From NCBI GenBank assembly GCA_030824575.1, contig JAVBXL010000032.1:1-64000 (forward strand): a stretch of 64,000 nucleotides of DNA, given 5' to 3'. The stretch is from a bacterium (GTDB taxonomy: Bacteria > Pseudomonadota > Alphaproteobacteria > Sphingomonadales > Sphingomonadaceae). Positions 34,722-43,776 of this stretch are shown in pieces (position 1 is the first letter of the stretch; every line of letters starts with the position of its first letter). Under the pieces are notes generated by a model. The model worked only from the letters and a program-made list of their open reading frames with translations, ran no database searches and was not told where the DNA came from. A program made the position numbers and the translations under genes.

Positions 34722-35794
34722 ACCCGATCAAACCCGGCCGGGTCCGCCCAGTCGGGATGGGTCCATACCATCGCCTTGAACAGGGCACCCATTTCCGCCT
34801 CGTCGGTCAGGCGGTGGCGGGCGGCCGCCACCTCCGCCGCGCGGGCGGGGGCGGTGCGCGCGAGCTGGTCGGCGCGGGCGTCAATGCCGAGCTGGCGCAG
34901 ATAATCGCCCTGGCCGACCGGGCCATGGACCCGCAATCCCGCCTGCCGCGCCATATTGCCCAGCACGGTGAAATCGACATGGGTGGTCAGGTCCACTTCG
35001 CCCGGATCGGTGAAAGGATCGGCGAACTGGTGTGCCTTCACCGCCTGGAGCGTGTCGCCCAGCGCCGGGCCTTCATGGCCATAGTCGATGATGATGACGG
35101 CGCCGCCCTGTTTGGCGATGCGGTGGGCCAGGGCATAGGCGATGCCGGCGCCGACGATCGGCGATTCGAGGATCGCGCCTTCGGGGGCATCAACCGCGAG
35201 CGGGGGCAGGCCCGATTCGATGCGGCGATAGCCGGGGACGGGGAGGAAGCGGCCCTCCGCCTCCCGGCTGACGACGACGCGCTCGCGCCATTCGTCCCCC
35301 ACGCGGATGCACTGTCGGACCGGCAGTGCATCGAAAAATTCATTGGCGACCACCAGCAGCGGGCCGGTGTCGGGCAGGCTGTCGATGCTGTCATGATGGA
35401 CGGCATGGGGCAGCAGGGCCAGCTGGCGGCCACGCAGCGCCGGGCTGGTTTCGACCAGATGCACTTTGGGCGCGAGCGCCGCGCGCTCCATCGCCCGCAG
35501 CGCGTCGGCCGCCAGCGTGCCGCGGCCCGGCCCCAGCTCGGCATAGACGGCTTGCGGGCGACGGCCCGACCGCATCCAGACGTCGGCCAGCGCCAGGCCC
35601 ACCAGCTCGCCAAACATCTGGCTGATTTCCGGCGCAGTGGTGAAATCCCCATCCGCGCCCAGCGGGTCGCGGGTGGCGTAATAATGCTGGTTCGCCTCGG
35701 CGATATAATGGGCGACCGAGATCGGCCCGCCAGAGGCGATCTGCCGCACCAGTCGATCCGCCAGCGGAAGATCGGCCAAGGACTCAGCCGACAC
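34718..35794 (-). CDS. MidA/NDUFAF7-family SAM-dependent methyltransferase
   Basis: The 358-residue protein has the NDUFAF7 (DUF185) pattern: an N-terminal [41 protein letters not shown], the SAM-binding [16 protein letters not shown], and later [14 protein letters not shown]. In mitochondria NDUFAF7 dimethylates an arginine of a complex I subunit; bacterial relatives are presumed to do similar work. Its start overlaps the lgt stop by 11 bases, implying translational coupling. Confidence 0.87.
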   Translation of the reverse strand: MSAESLADLPLADRLVRQIASGGPISVAHYIAEANQHYYATRDPLGADGDFTTAPEISQMFGELVGLALADVWMRSGRRPQAVYAELGPGRGTLAADALRAMERAALAPKVHLVETSPALRGRQLALLPHAVHHDSIDSLPDTGPLLVVANEFFDALPVRQCIRVGDEWRERVVVSREAEGRFLPVPGYRRIESGLPPLAVDAPEGAILESPIVGAGIAYALAHRIAKQGGAVIIIDYGHEGPALGDTLQAVKAHQFADPFTDPGEVDLTTHVDFTVLGNMARQAGLRVHGPVGQGDYLRQLGIDARADQLARTAPARAAEVAAARHRLTDEAEMGALFKAMVWTHPDWADPAGFDRV

Positions 35795-36650
35795 TATTCG
35801 CCCCGGCGATCGGTTCCACCCGCACGCGGCGGCGGCCGGCGGTGGCGATGAGGTAAAGGCCGCCCAGGATCATCGGCACGCACAGCCATTGGCCCATATG
35901 CAGGCCGGTGCGTGCGGCGAACTCCATCAGCTGAGCGTCCGCTTCCCGGAAATATTCCACCCCGAAGCGGAAGCAGCCATAGCCCAGGATGAAGATGCCC
36001 ACGAGCATGCCGGGCTTGTAGCGGGCGCGCGTCTTCCAGAAGGCAAAGGCGAGGATGAGGAACAGGACGACGCCCTCCAGCGCGGCTTCGTAGAGTTGGC
36101 TGGGATGGCGGGCGAAGGGGCCGCCAGTCGGGAAGATGATACCCCAGGGCACATCGGTTTCCTTGCCCCACAACTCCCCGTTCACAAAATTAGCGAGCCG
36201 ACCGAAGAACAGGCCGAAGGGCACGACACAGGCGACATAATCATGGATGCGCAGCCAGCTGAGCTTTTCCTTCCACGCCATGTAGAGGATGCCGAGCGAC
36301 ACGCCGACTGCCCCGCCATGGAAAGACATGCCGCCATTCCACAGCTTGAAGATGTCGAGCGGATGGGCGAGGATTTCGGGCTGGTAGAAGATCACATAAG
36401 CCAGCCGCCCGCCGATGATAATGCCCAGCGTCGCATAGAAGATCATGTCGTCGGCATGGCGACGGCCCATCGGCGAACCGGGCTGCGCGACCAGTTTGAG
36501 CAAATACCAATAGCCGATCAGGATGCCCGACAGATAGGCGAGGCTGTACCATTTGAGCGTGAAGAAGCCCAGATTGAGGGCGACGGGGTCCAGCCCCAGA
36601 TCTTCAAAGCGAATGGCGCCCGAAGCGGCGGCGGCAAGGTCCAGGATCAA
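35784..36650 (-). CDS. lgt: prolipoprotein diacylglyceryl transferase, TTG start
   Basis: Lgt adds diacylglycerol to the lipobox Cys of prelipoproteins in the inner membrane. The 288-residue protein has about seven helices, [13 protein letters not shown] and the signature [24 protein letters not shown] at 36650 preceded by AAGGGGA gives the start (M)[10 protein letters not shown]; the frame runs upstream to 36827 with residues unlike Lgt. It is coupled to the MidA-type gene. Confidence 0.94.
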   Translation of the reverse strand: MILDLAAAASGAIRFEDLGLDPVALNLGFFTLKWYSLAYLSGILIGYWYLLKLVAQPGSPMGRRHADDMIFYATLGIIIGGRLAYVIFYQPEILAHPLDIFKLWNGGMSFHGGAVGVSLGILYMAWKEKLSWLRIHDYVACVVPFGLFFGRLANFVNGELWGKETDVPWGIIFPTGGPFARHPSQLYEAALEGVVLFLILAFAFWKTRARYKPGMLVGIFILGYGCFRFGVEYFREADAQLMEFAARTGLHMGQWLCVPMILGGLYLIATAGRRRVRVEPIAGANSVG

Positions 36651-37117
36651 AACGACGTCCCCTTGGGAATTGGATTGCGGGCATAGAACAAGCGACGGGG
36701 AAGATGAAGGGGGAAGGCGGATTGCGACGGGGTTGATTGGGTGTCGCGGCCGAAGTTCACACCGTTGTCGGGTGTTTTGGCGCAAAAGTGCGGCCAAAGC
36801 CATGGCGAGGCTATCGCGAGGCCACAAGCGGCTAAGGCTGGGGTAAGGCTTGGGTCACACCGATGCCACACCGACGCGTCGGGTTCGCGCCATGCGCGCG
36901 TGATGGACGCAATGGCGCTGCGGCCGGGGCGGTGATCGGCATATGCCATTGGAGAAGTGGCAAGCGGCTGGTCCATCGATGAGGGTAAACCAGAGAATGG
37001 GCGAATAGGAAAGAATGCGGTGTGAGTGGCAGGGCGAAAGCCACGCCATGACAGGGGGGCGACGGGGAACGACCACTTGCGGTCCCGCCTATGCTTCGGC
37101 ACCATCCTCACATGCAG
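36651..37117. other. gene-free intergenic region
   Basis: Between the lgt start and the orphan lipoprotein start, about 470 bases hold only short open frames in several phases without recognisable products, ribosome binding sites or codon bias. The lgt promoter is expected near the left end. I see no clear repeat or terminator here. Confidence 0.55.
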
Positions 37118-37552
37118 ATGCTAAACAAAAAACTTTCGGCGATTGTTGTGGTAACATCTGCAACGCTATTGACGTCTTGTTCGCCTAATCCAATCGAAAT
37201 TCATGCGTGCTTCCTGGGAGAAAATCTCGCTTTTCATGTAGAGAATACGCGCGGTTGGTTCTCAGATAGCATTGCCCGACCTTGGAGCGTGTCGGTATTC
37301 GAATATCGAACCAGACTGGCTTGGGAAACGAAAGTGCCCTACGGCTTGGCTGACAATCGGGAACATACATATCAGCCGCAGCGAAGCATTATTCTTTACG
37401 GTGAGCGGTATGCTGGTTGGGAAATCCAACAGGAAGCTCAACCGCTGATCAGAGGAAAGAACTACATAGTGACGATTTGGTCTGACGGCGGTCAAGGCCA
37501 CTTGCACATGATTTACGGCACCAAACTTCCTTCATGTCCCAATGGCAGCTAA
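37118..37552 (+). CDS. orphan lipoprotein, AT-richer than neighbours
   Basis: The 144-residue product from the ATG at 37118 (an ATG at 37112 is also possible) has a lipoprotein signal with lipobox LLTSC and then a domain rich in aromatic residues (Trp, Tyr and Phe). Codon usage is visibly lower in GC and less biased than in flanking genes, suggesting recent acquisition. I recognise no family. It is transcribed toward crtZ, which is on the opposite strand. Confidence 0.65.
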   Translation: MLNKKLSAIVVVTSATLLTSCSPNPIEIHACFLGENLAFHVENTRGWFSDSIARPWSVSVFEYRTRLAWETKVPYGLADNREHTYQPQRSIILYGERYAGWEIQQEAQPLIRGKNYIVTIWSDGGQGHLHMIYGTKLPSCPNGS

Positions 37553-37597
37553 AGCCCTTAACCGTCCAAAAAGCGGATATTCCGCCCACCACCCAAA

Positions 37598-38119
37598 TCA
37601 GTCGCTCGCGCCTGCATCCTCCAGTCCCTTCGCCGCGCGCACACCCTGGCGACCGCGTTCGGCCAGTGTGCGTTTCAGCGCTGTGGGGTGCGGGGCGATC
37701 AGGAAGCCGAAGCTGACGGTGCCGGCCTTCGTTTCGACCGCATGGTGCAGGCGGTGGGCCTGGACGATGCGCTTCATATAGGGCGAGCGGGCGACATAGC
37801 GGTGCTTGACCCGCTGATGCACGATGATGTCGTGGAAGCCGAGATAGATGGCACCGTAGGCGGCGATGCCCGCGCCGACCGCGGTCGCCCAATGGCCCCA
37901 GTCCCATTGCACCCCGCCCAGCAGCAGCAGGATGGAGGGGAAGGCGAAGATCACGAAATAAAGGTCGTTCGCTTCCCACATGCCGGTGCGCGGGCGGTGG
38001 TGGCTGGCGTGGAGGAACCAGCCGGGGCCGTGCATCACCCAGCGATGCATGACATAGGCGAACCCCTCCATCACAGCGACGGTGGCGAGGAAGATGAGGA
38101 GGAGGGCGAGGGCGGACAT
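37598..38119 (-). CDS. crtZ: CrtZ-type beta-carotene hydroxylase
   Basis: CrtZ hydroxylates beta-ionone rings to make zeaxanthin. The 173-residue membrane protein carries the diiron His clusters of the fatty-acid hydroxylase superfamily: HRWVMHG, HASHHRP, HDIIVHQRVKHRY and HRLHHA, with hydrophobic helices between. From the ATG at 38119; the upstream frame to 38305 is a shadow. The nearest other carotenoid genes are outside this window. It fits the yellow-pigmented lifestyle of sphingomonads. Confidence 0.9.
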   Translation of the reverse strand: MSALALLLIFLATVAVMEGFAYVMHRWVMHGPGWFLHASHHRPRTGMWEANDLYFVIFAFPSILLLLGGVQWDWGHWATAVGAGIAAYGAIYLGFHDIIVHQRVKHRYVARSPYMKRIVQAHRLHHAVETKAGTVSFGFLIAPHPTALKRTLAERGRQGVRAAKGLEDAGASD

Positions 38120-38240
38120 GGCGGCAATATAGGGGCGGCGAAGGGCGGTGGCGACCCCGTAATGATGCGGATGGTTGCCCGTTGGTGCACGAGATAAGCC
38201 GAGGAAGGCCCACGCCCGGCTTAACCGGCGGGACCGGCGC

Positions 38241-39494
38241 TCAGGACTGGCGCGTGTCCGGGGCGTGGTGGACGACGCGCTGCGGGTAGGGGATGGCGAT
38301 ATCATTGTCGCGGAACAGCTGCCATACGCGGCCCAATACGTCCGACTTCACATTGCCCACGCCCCCTTCGGGATCGCTGATCCAGACGAGGATTTCATGG
38401 TCGACGCGGCTGTCGCCAAAGGCGGTGAGCCAGACATTGGGCTGGGGATTGCGCAAGACGCGGGGGCTTTCAAGGGCGGCCTGGAGCATCAGCTGCTGGG
38501 CAAGTTGCAGATCGCTGTCATAGGCGATGCCGACGGGGATGCGCACGCGGACGTTGCGGTCGGAATAGGACCAGTTCTCCACCTCCTGCGTCATCAGATT
38601 TTCGTTGGGGATGAGATGTTCCTTGCCCTCGCGCGTGATGATGGAGACAGCGCGCACGCCGATCTTGTTCACCCAGCCGAAACTGTCGCCCACGACGATG
38701 ACGTCGCCCGGCTTGATCGACCGGTCCATCAGCAGGATGATGCCCGCGATCAGATTGCCCACGGTCTTTTGCAGGCCAAAGCCGATGGCAAGGCCGAACG
38801 CGCCGGAAAAGACGGCGAAGGCGGTCAGGTCGATCGCCAGCATGTCGACGCCCACGAAGAAGGCGGCGACCACGACGGCGATGGTAGCGAGTTTCTGCGC
38901 CAGCAATTTCTGTGTCGGATCAAATCCCTCGGTCTTCTGGATCGAGCGGCCGATGAGCCGGTTGGCGAGGCGGACCGCCGCGAAGAGCGCGACGCAGGTG
39001 GCGGCGATCGACAGCAGGCCGAGCAGGGTGATGCGCCGTTTGCCCAGGTCCACGCCGACCCGGTCGAGCATGTCGCCGACCGGGGCAATGCCCCCGCCGC
39101 TGCCCGACACGATCAGGATGAAGAGGATCAAGGCCAGCGGCGCGACCGCCCAGCGCGGGATGGCGAGGCCGCGCAGGATATGGATGGCGAGCAGGGCGAC
39201 GGCGGCCCCCAGCACGGTGCCGACGACAAGATGGGCGATCGTGCCGACCGGGAAGAGGACGAAGGCCAGCGGCAGCAGCAGCGCCGCGACGCCATGGCGC
39301 AATATGGCCCTGACATGGCCCGCCAGTATATCGCTGAGCGGGGGCAGGCGCTGGCGCAGTTGCGGGGCCAGGGTGCGGCCGATGGCCCAGGCGGCGGCGT
39401 AGAGAAGGAGGGCAATTCCCAGCGCGATGACGGGCTGGACGATGTCCGGGTCGCCCGGCAGGCGTGCGAGCAGGTGGGACAGGTCCGGGGTCAT
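38241..39494 (-). CDS. MscS-type mechanosensitive channel protein
   Basis: From the ATG at 39494 the 417-residue protein has several N-terminal membrane helices, then the MscS pore and beta domain: GAFGLAIGFGLQKTVGNLIAGIILLMDRSIKPGDVI, containing the Gly/Ala-rich pore helix, followed by VGDSFGWVNKIGVRAVSIITREGKEHLIPNE. Such channels release solutes on osmotic downshock. The longer N-terminal region indicates a larger relative than E. coli MscS. Confidence 0.9.
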   Translation of the reverse strand: MTPDLSHLLARLPGDPDIVQPVIALGIALLLYAAAWAIGRTLAPQLRQRLPPLSDILAGHVRAILRHGVAALLLPLAFVLFPVGTIAHLVVGTVLGAAVALLAIHILRGLAIPRWAVAPLALILFILIVSGSGGGIAPVGDMLDRVGVDLGKRRITLLGLLSIAATCVALFAAVRLANRLIGRSIQKTEGFDPTQKLLAQKLATIAVVVAAFFVGVDMLAIDLTAFAVFSGAFGLAIGFGLQKTVGNLIAGIILLMDRSIKPGDVIVVGDSFGWVNKIGVRAVSIITREGKEHLIPNENLMTQEVENWSYSDRNVRVRIPVGIAYDSDLQLAQQLMLQAALESPRVLRNPQPNVWLTAFGDSRVDHEILVWISDPEGGVGNVKSDVLGRVWQLFRDNDIAIPYPQRVVHHAPDTRQS

Positions 39495-39498
39495 GCCC

Positions 39499-40713
39499 TC
39501 AGCCACCGTCGCGCACGGCGCGAAAGCGGGCAAGGCCGGCGGCGAGGTCCGCGATCAGATCGGCCGGGTGTTCCAGGCCGATGTGGAGGCGGATGGCGGG
39601 GCCTTGGGCGCTCCATTGCGTCGCGCTGCGGTAGCGGGCGGGATCGACGGGCAGGGCCAGGCTTTCGAAGCCGCCCCAGCTATAGCCGATGCCGAAATGG
39701 GCGAGGCCGTCGATGAGCGCCGCGCGGGCCGCGTCGTCTCCGCCGTTCAGGACGAAGGTGAAGAGGCCGGTTGAACCGCTGAAATCGCGTTGCCACAGGG
39801 CGTGGCCGGGGCAGTCGGGCAGCGCCGGGTGGAGGACGCGGGCGACGTCTGGCTGGTCGCTGAGCCATTGGGCGATGGCGAGGGCGCTGTCCTGGTGCTG
39901 TTGCAGCCGCAGCCCAAGCGTGCGCAGGCCGCGGCTGGCGAGCCAGGCGTCGTCGGGGCTGACCATCTGGCCGAAGACATAGGCGGTCTGGCGGATCTTC
40001 GCGAACCAGTCGGGGGTGGCGGTGACGCTGCCCATCATCACGTCGCTATGGCCGACGATATATTTGGTGCAGGCGAGGATCGAGATATCGACGCCATGGC
40101 TGAGCGCCGGGAAATAGAGCGGCGTCGCCCAGGTATTGTCGAGCAGGGTGACGACGCCGTTCGCCTTCGCCCAGGCGGTCAGCGCGGGCACGTCCTGCAC
40201 CTCGAAGGTCAGGCTGCCGGGGCTTTCGAGGAAGAGGGCGCGGATCGGGCCATCGGCAAGATAGACATCGAGTGAGACAGTTGTGGGATCATAATAGATC
40301 GTTTCGATACCGTAATTATCGAGCAATTGGGTGCAGAAATTACGGGTCGGGTCATAGGCGCTGTCCACCATGAGCAGCCGGTCGCCGGACTTCAAAACGG
40401 CCATCAGCGCGCAGGCGATCGCCGCGACGCCCGACGGGTAGAGCATCGTGCCTGCCGCGCCGGGTTCCATTTCGGTGAGCGCGTCGGCCAGGGACCAGGC
40501 GGTCGGCGTGCCCTTGCGTCCGTAGAAGAGGCGTTCGTGGGTGCTGCTGCCCGCGGCTTTGCGCAGATGGGCGACATCGTCATAGAGGATGGTCGAGGCG
40601 CGCCAGACCGGCGGGCTGACGATCGCGCCGGGCTGGCCGGGCATGCCGGTCCATTCCGGCTTGCGCCCGGCCTGGGCGAGTTTGGTGAGGGGCTTGCGCG
40701 TATCGTTGGTCAT
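39499..40713 (-). CDS. metC: cystathionine beta-lyase
   Basis: From the ATG at 40713 the 404-residue PLP enzyme of the Cys/Met metabolism family has the Lys-containing motif CTKYIVGHSDVMMGSV and the N-terminal GAIVSPPVWRASTILYDDV. It cleaves cystathionine to homocysteine, pyruvate and ammonia. The ATG overlaps the stop of sseA (ATGA), so the two are coupled in a sulfur-metabolism unit. Its stop is four bases before the MscS gene start. Confidence 0.88.
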   Translation of the reverse strand: MTNDTRKPLTKLAQAGRKPEWTGMPGQPGAIVSPPVWRASTILYDDVAHLRKAAGSSTHERLFYGRKGTPTAWSLADALTEMEPGAAGTMLYPSGVAAIACALMAVLKSGDRLLMVDSAYDPTRNFCTQLLDNYGIETIYYDPTTVSLDVYLADGPIRALFLESPGSLTFEVQDVPALTAWAKANGVVTLLDNTWATPLYFPALSHGVDISILACTKYIVGHSDVMMGSVTATPDWFAKIRQTAYVFGQMVSPDDAWLASRGLRTLGLRLQQHQDSALAIAQWLSDQPDVARVLHPALPDCPGHALWQRDFSGSTGLFTFVLNGGDDAARAALIDGLAHFGIGYSWGGFESLALPVDPARYRSATQWSAQGPAIRLHIGLEHPADLIADLAAGLARFRAVRDGG

Positions 40714-41555
40714 GCGGCGCCGGTCGCCTTGGGCGTGGCGGGGTCGAAGCCCCATTCCGACCAACTGCCGTCATAGAGGGTGACGGCGTCGTTGCCGAGC
40801 GTTTCGAGGCCCGCGAGCAGGATCGCGGCGGTGACGCCGCTGCCGCAGGTGGTGATGACCGGGGCGGCCGGATCGATGCCTGCGCCTTCGATCAGGGCGC
40901 GCAGCTCTTCGCCCGATTTCATGCTGTGGTCCGGGTTGAACAGGGCGGAGGAGGGGAGGTTGCGCGATCCGGGGATATGGCCTGACGCCATGCCGGGGCG
41001 CGGTTCGGCCTCTTGCCCGGTGAAGCGGCCCGCGCCGCGCGCGTCCAGCACCTGTTCCGCGCCGCTGGCGACATTGGCGATCAGATCCGCCTTTGTGCGG
41101 ACCTGGCCTGCGGCACGGCGCGCGACGGCGGTGCCGGGGGCCGGGGTTGCCACGCCGCTCTCCGTCGGGCGTCCCTCCGCCAGCCATTTGGGGAGGCCGC
41201 CGTCGAGGATCATCGCGGATTGTCCCAGCCCATAGAGGCGCATCATCCACCAGCCGCGCGCGGCGCTGTGGACCGGGCTGTTGTCGTAGACGATGATGCG
41301 GCTGTCAGGATTGATCCCCAGCGCCTGGATGCGCTGCGTCATGACATCGTCGGGGGGCAACATGCCGGGGGTCGGGTCCGCCGGGTCGTTCAGCGTCGGC
41401 AGGTCGAGGAAGACCGCGCCGGGGATATGGGCGGCTTCAAACTCGGCGCGCGGGTCGCGCGGGGTGCCGGGCAGAAACAGGCTGGCGTCGAGGATGACGA
41501 GGTCGGGCTGGCCCAACTCTGCGGCGAGGTCTGCGGTGGAAATGAAGATGGTCAT
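40710..41555 (-). CDS. sseA: 3-mercaptopyruvate sulfurtransferase
   Basis: The 281-residue protein has two rhodanese domains: a non-catalytic N-terminal one and a C-terminal one with the active Cys in CGSGVTA, the loop sequence typical of mercaptopyruvate rather than thiosulfate sulfurtransferases. DARGAGRFTGQEAEPRPGMASGHIPG precedes the second domain. It transfers sulfur from 3-mercaptopyruvate to cyanide or thiols. It is the first gene of the pair with metC. Confidence 0.92.
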   Translation of the reverse strand: MTIFISTADLAAELGQPDLVILDASLFLPGTPRDPRAEFEAAHIPGAVFLDLPTLNDPADPTPGMLPPDDVMTQRIQALGINPDSRIIVYDNSPVHSAARGWWMMRLYGLGQSAMILDGGLPKWLAEGRPTESGVATPAPGTAVARRAAGQVRTKADLIANVASGAEQVLDARGAGRFTGQEAEPRPGMASGHIPGSRNLPSSALFNPDHSMKSGEELRALIEGAGIDPAAPVITTCGSGVTAAILLAGLETLGNDAVTLYDGSWSEWGFDPATPKATGAA

Positions 41556-41627
41556 GCGGCGTCCTTCGGCCCTTGTTTGCGCCTGTCTTAGAGCGGGACG
41601 GCAAGGGATTAAAGGGCGTTGCGTGTA

Positions 41628-42944
41628 TCAGGCCGGGGTAAGTTCCGCCGCGGCGCGGGCGGCGGGGCGGCGATATTGGCGTGGCCCCTGATCCAGGCGG
41701 AGCGGGGCGAGGCGCTGCGCGGGCGGTTCCTGTTCCTGCCCGACGATGAAAGCGCGCGCGGTGCGGCCCTGTTCGACCGGGTCGCCATCCTGCGGCCCCC
41801 AGCGATAGGCGGCGTCGAAGGCGGCGAGCGGGATCAGCAGGCTGCGCTGGCCCATCGTCACCGGTACGATCTGGTCGGGCGGCAGGCGCAGTTCGCCGGT
41901 CAGCTGGAGCGTTTCGCCCGATGCGATCGATACCGCGCTATGCAGCGGCAGGCCGTCGTCGCCGGTGAAGAAGCCGTTGAGCAACGCCTGCTGCTGCGCC
42001 CCGCCGGTGCCCAATATGCCGCGCACCAATATGTCGCGCGCCGGGCGGTCGCCGCGATTGTGCAGGATCAGGCTGTAGCTGATCGTCACGCCCATCAGCG
42101 AATAGCGCGCCTGGGACACGATCAGGTCCATGGCGAGCCAGGGGCGATCGGACGCCTGCGGTGCCGGGGTGCGCGCGGTGGCCGGCGCGGTGGGCGTGAC
42201 GCGGACAGTGTCGACGGGCGAGGGTGGCGCAGCGGGCGCTTCGGGCGTGGCGACTGGCACGGGTTCCGACGCCGGTTCGGCCAGCGGCGTTGCGGTCAGG
42301 CGGCGACGACGCAGCAGGAAGGCGGCGGCCAACACGGCTAGGGCAAGCGCGCCGCCGACGATCCATGGCCAGGACAGTGGGCTGGCGTCTTCAGTCGTGG
42401 AGGCGGCCGGTTTCGGGTTTTCCACGGCATTGGCGGCGGGCGCGGGGAGCGGCTGGGGCGTCGGCGCAACCGGGGCGCTGGCGTTGGCGGGTGCGTCGTT
42501 GGTCGCAGGCTGCGTTGGCGTCGTCGCGGCGGGGGCGGCTTCAGGCGCGCGGGTTGTTGATTGCGCGGGCGGCGGCGTCGCGCGGTCGGTCTGGCGTGGC
42601 GAGCGCGGCGTTTCGGCGGGCGTCGCGGACGGCGCGGGGCGCGGACGGCTGGGCTGTGGCGTCGGCTGCACCGTGGCGGGTGGCCGCGTCACCGTGGGCG
42701 CGATGACTGGGGGCGCGGGAGACTGGGTCGCGCTGGGCGTGACGGGATCGCGATAGACGTTGAGTTCCGGTCCCTGCCGGTTCGTGTTGGGCGCGGGCGT
42801 CGTGTTGGCGGGCGGCAGCTGGAAGCCGGGGACGGTTTCCTGCGCCTGCTGGGCATGGACGGGCGCGGCGGACAGTGCGGCAATGGCCAGCATGGGCGCC
42901 AGCAGCGGCGCGGCGAACGACAACGGACGAATAGGATACCCCAT
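41628..42944 (-). CDS. Pro/Ala-rich single-pass membrane protein
   Basis: From the ATG at 42944 the 438-residue product has a signal peptide (cleavage near APVHAQ), a long Pro/Ala/Thr-rich disordered segment of about 180 residues, one membrane helix (WPWIVGGALALAVLAAAFLL) and a basic RRRR stop, then a cytoplasmic or periplasmic domain with the folded-looking region from RPWLAMDLIVSQARYSLMGV onward. The function is unknown. The frame extends to 43049, but MGYPIRPLSF fits a signal peptide best. Confidence 0.7.
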   Translation of the reverse strand: MGYPIRPLSFAAPLLAPMLAIAALSAAPVHAQQAQETVPGFQLPPANTTPAPNTNRQGPELNVYRDPVTPSATQSPAPPVIAPTVTRPPATVQPTPQPSRPRPAPSATPAETPRSPRQTDRATPPPAQSTTRAPEAAPAATTPTQPATNDAPANASAPVAPTPQPLPAPAANAVENPKPAASTTEDASPLSWPWIVGGALALAVLAAAFLLRRRRLTATPLAEPASEPVPVATPEAPAAPPSPVDTVRVTPTAPATARTPAPQASDRPWLAMDLIVSQARYSLMGVTISYSLILHNRGDRPARDILVRGILGTGGAQQQALLNGFFTGDDGLPLHSAVSIASGETLQLTGELRLPPDQIVPVTMGQRSLLIPLAAFDAAYRWGPQDGDPVEQGRTARAFIVGQEQEPPAQRLAPLRLDQGPRQYRRPAARAAAELTPA

Positions 42945-43032
42945 GGCCCTGCCAAGGCACAAGAATCGCTGAACCGCAAGTGAACAATGCGGGGCGATGA
43001 CATCAGGCGTGCAATCGCGTAGATGGCCGGGC

Positions 43033-43494
43033 ATGACAGACCTTCCCACCGCGCCCCTGCATCTGGGGCAGAGCAGCGCCCTTCCCGCCAGCCCGGAAGC
43101 GGCCGTGCTGGATTATGTGGCCAATCCGCGCCCCGGCAAACCCTATCTGGTGCGCTTCACCGCGCCGGAATTCACCTCGCTCTGCCCGGTGACCGGCCAG
43201 CCCGACTTCGCCCATCTGGTGATCGATTATGCGCCGGGCGCGACGATCGTCGAATCGAAATCGCTCAAGCTGTTCCTGGGCGCGTTCCGCAACCATGCCG
43301 CCTTCCATGAGGATTGCACCGTGGGGATTGGCGAGCGGTTGTTCGCCGAGATGGACCCGATCTGGTTGCGCATCGGCGGATATTGGTATCCGCGCGGCGG
43401 CATCCCGATCGACGTCTTCTGGCAATCGGGCGAGCCGCCAGCGGGGATGTGGCTGCCCGCGCAGGATGTGCCGGGGTATCGCGGCCGGGGGTAA
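43033..43494 (+). CDS. queF: 7-cyano-7-deazaguanine reductase
   Basis: QueF reduces preQ0 to preQ1 with NADPH in queuosine synthesis. The 153-residue short-type enzyme has the active Cys in [16 protein letters not shown] and the QueF motif [15 protein letters not shown]. From the ATG at 43033; the upstream frame overlaps the divergent gene region. Other queuosine genes are not in the window. Confidence 0.95.
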   Translation: MTDLPTAPLHLGQSSALPASPEAAVLDYVANPRPGKPYLVRFTAPEFTSLCPVTGQPDFAHLVIDYAPGATIVESKSLKLFLGAFRNHAAFHEDCTVGIGERLFAEMDPIWLRIGGYWYPRGGIPIDVFWQSGEPPAGMWLPAQDVPGYRGRG

Positions 43495-43776
43495 TCCTGA
43501 CATCCGTTCGTTTCGAGCGAAGTCGAGAAACGAGGCAAAGCCGAGTGCAGCGAAGCTAAACCCAAGCACAGCGCTATCCGCTTCTCGACTTCGCTCGAAG
43601 CGAACGGGGGTGCGTTTGGGTCGGTCCTGTTTGACGAACGGGTAATAGGGTTCGACCAACGACAGTGCGACCGCGCGCCATCGCTTGACCGATGCAGCGA
43701 AACGGGTGATCCCGCGTTTATCGCGCGCGTGATAGGATATCATGCGCCCCAAGACGTGTCGGAGTCTGCTAGTCCT
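43495..43776. other. intergenic region with a repeat element
   Basis: This 282-base gap between queF and the M1 aminopeptidase contains the 104-base inverted-repeat element at 43504-43607. The rest is not coding by frame or codon use. The aminopeptidase promoter should lie in the right half. Confidence 0.55.
43504..43607. repeat. dispersed inverted-repeat element, copy B
   Basis: The left arm (43504-43530) matches the left arm of copy A at 28612 with one difference in the core, and the right arm (43581-43607) matches copy A's right arm similarly. The centre is longer (about 50 bases versus 22) and unrelated. It lies just after queF. Confidence 0.85.
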
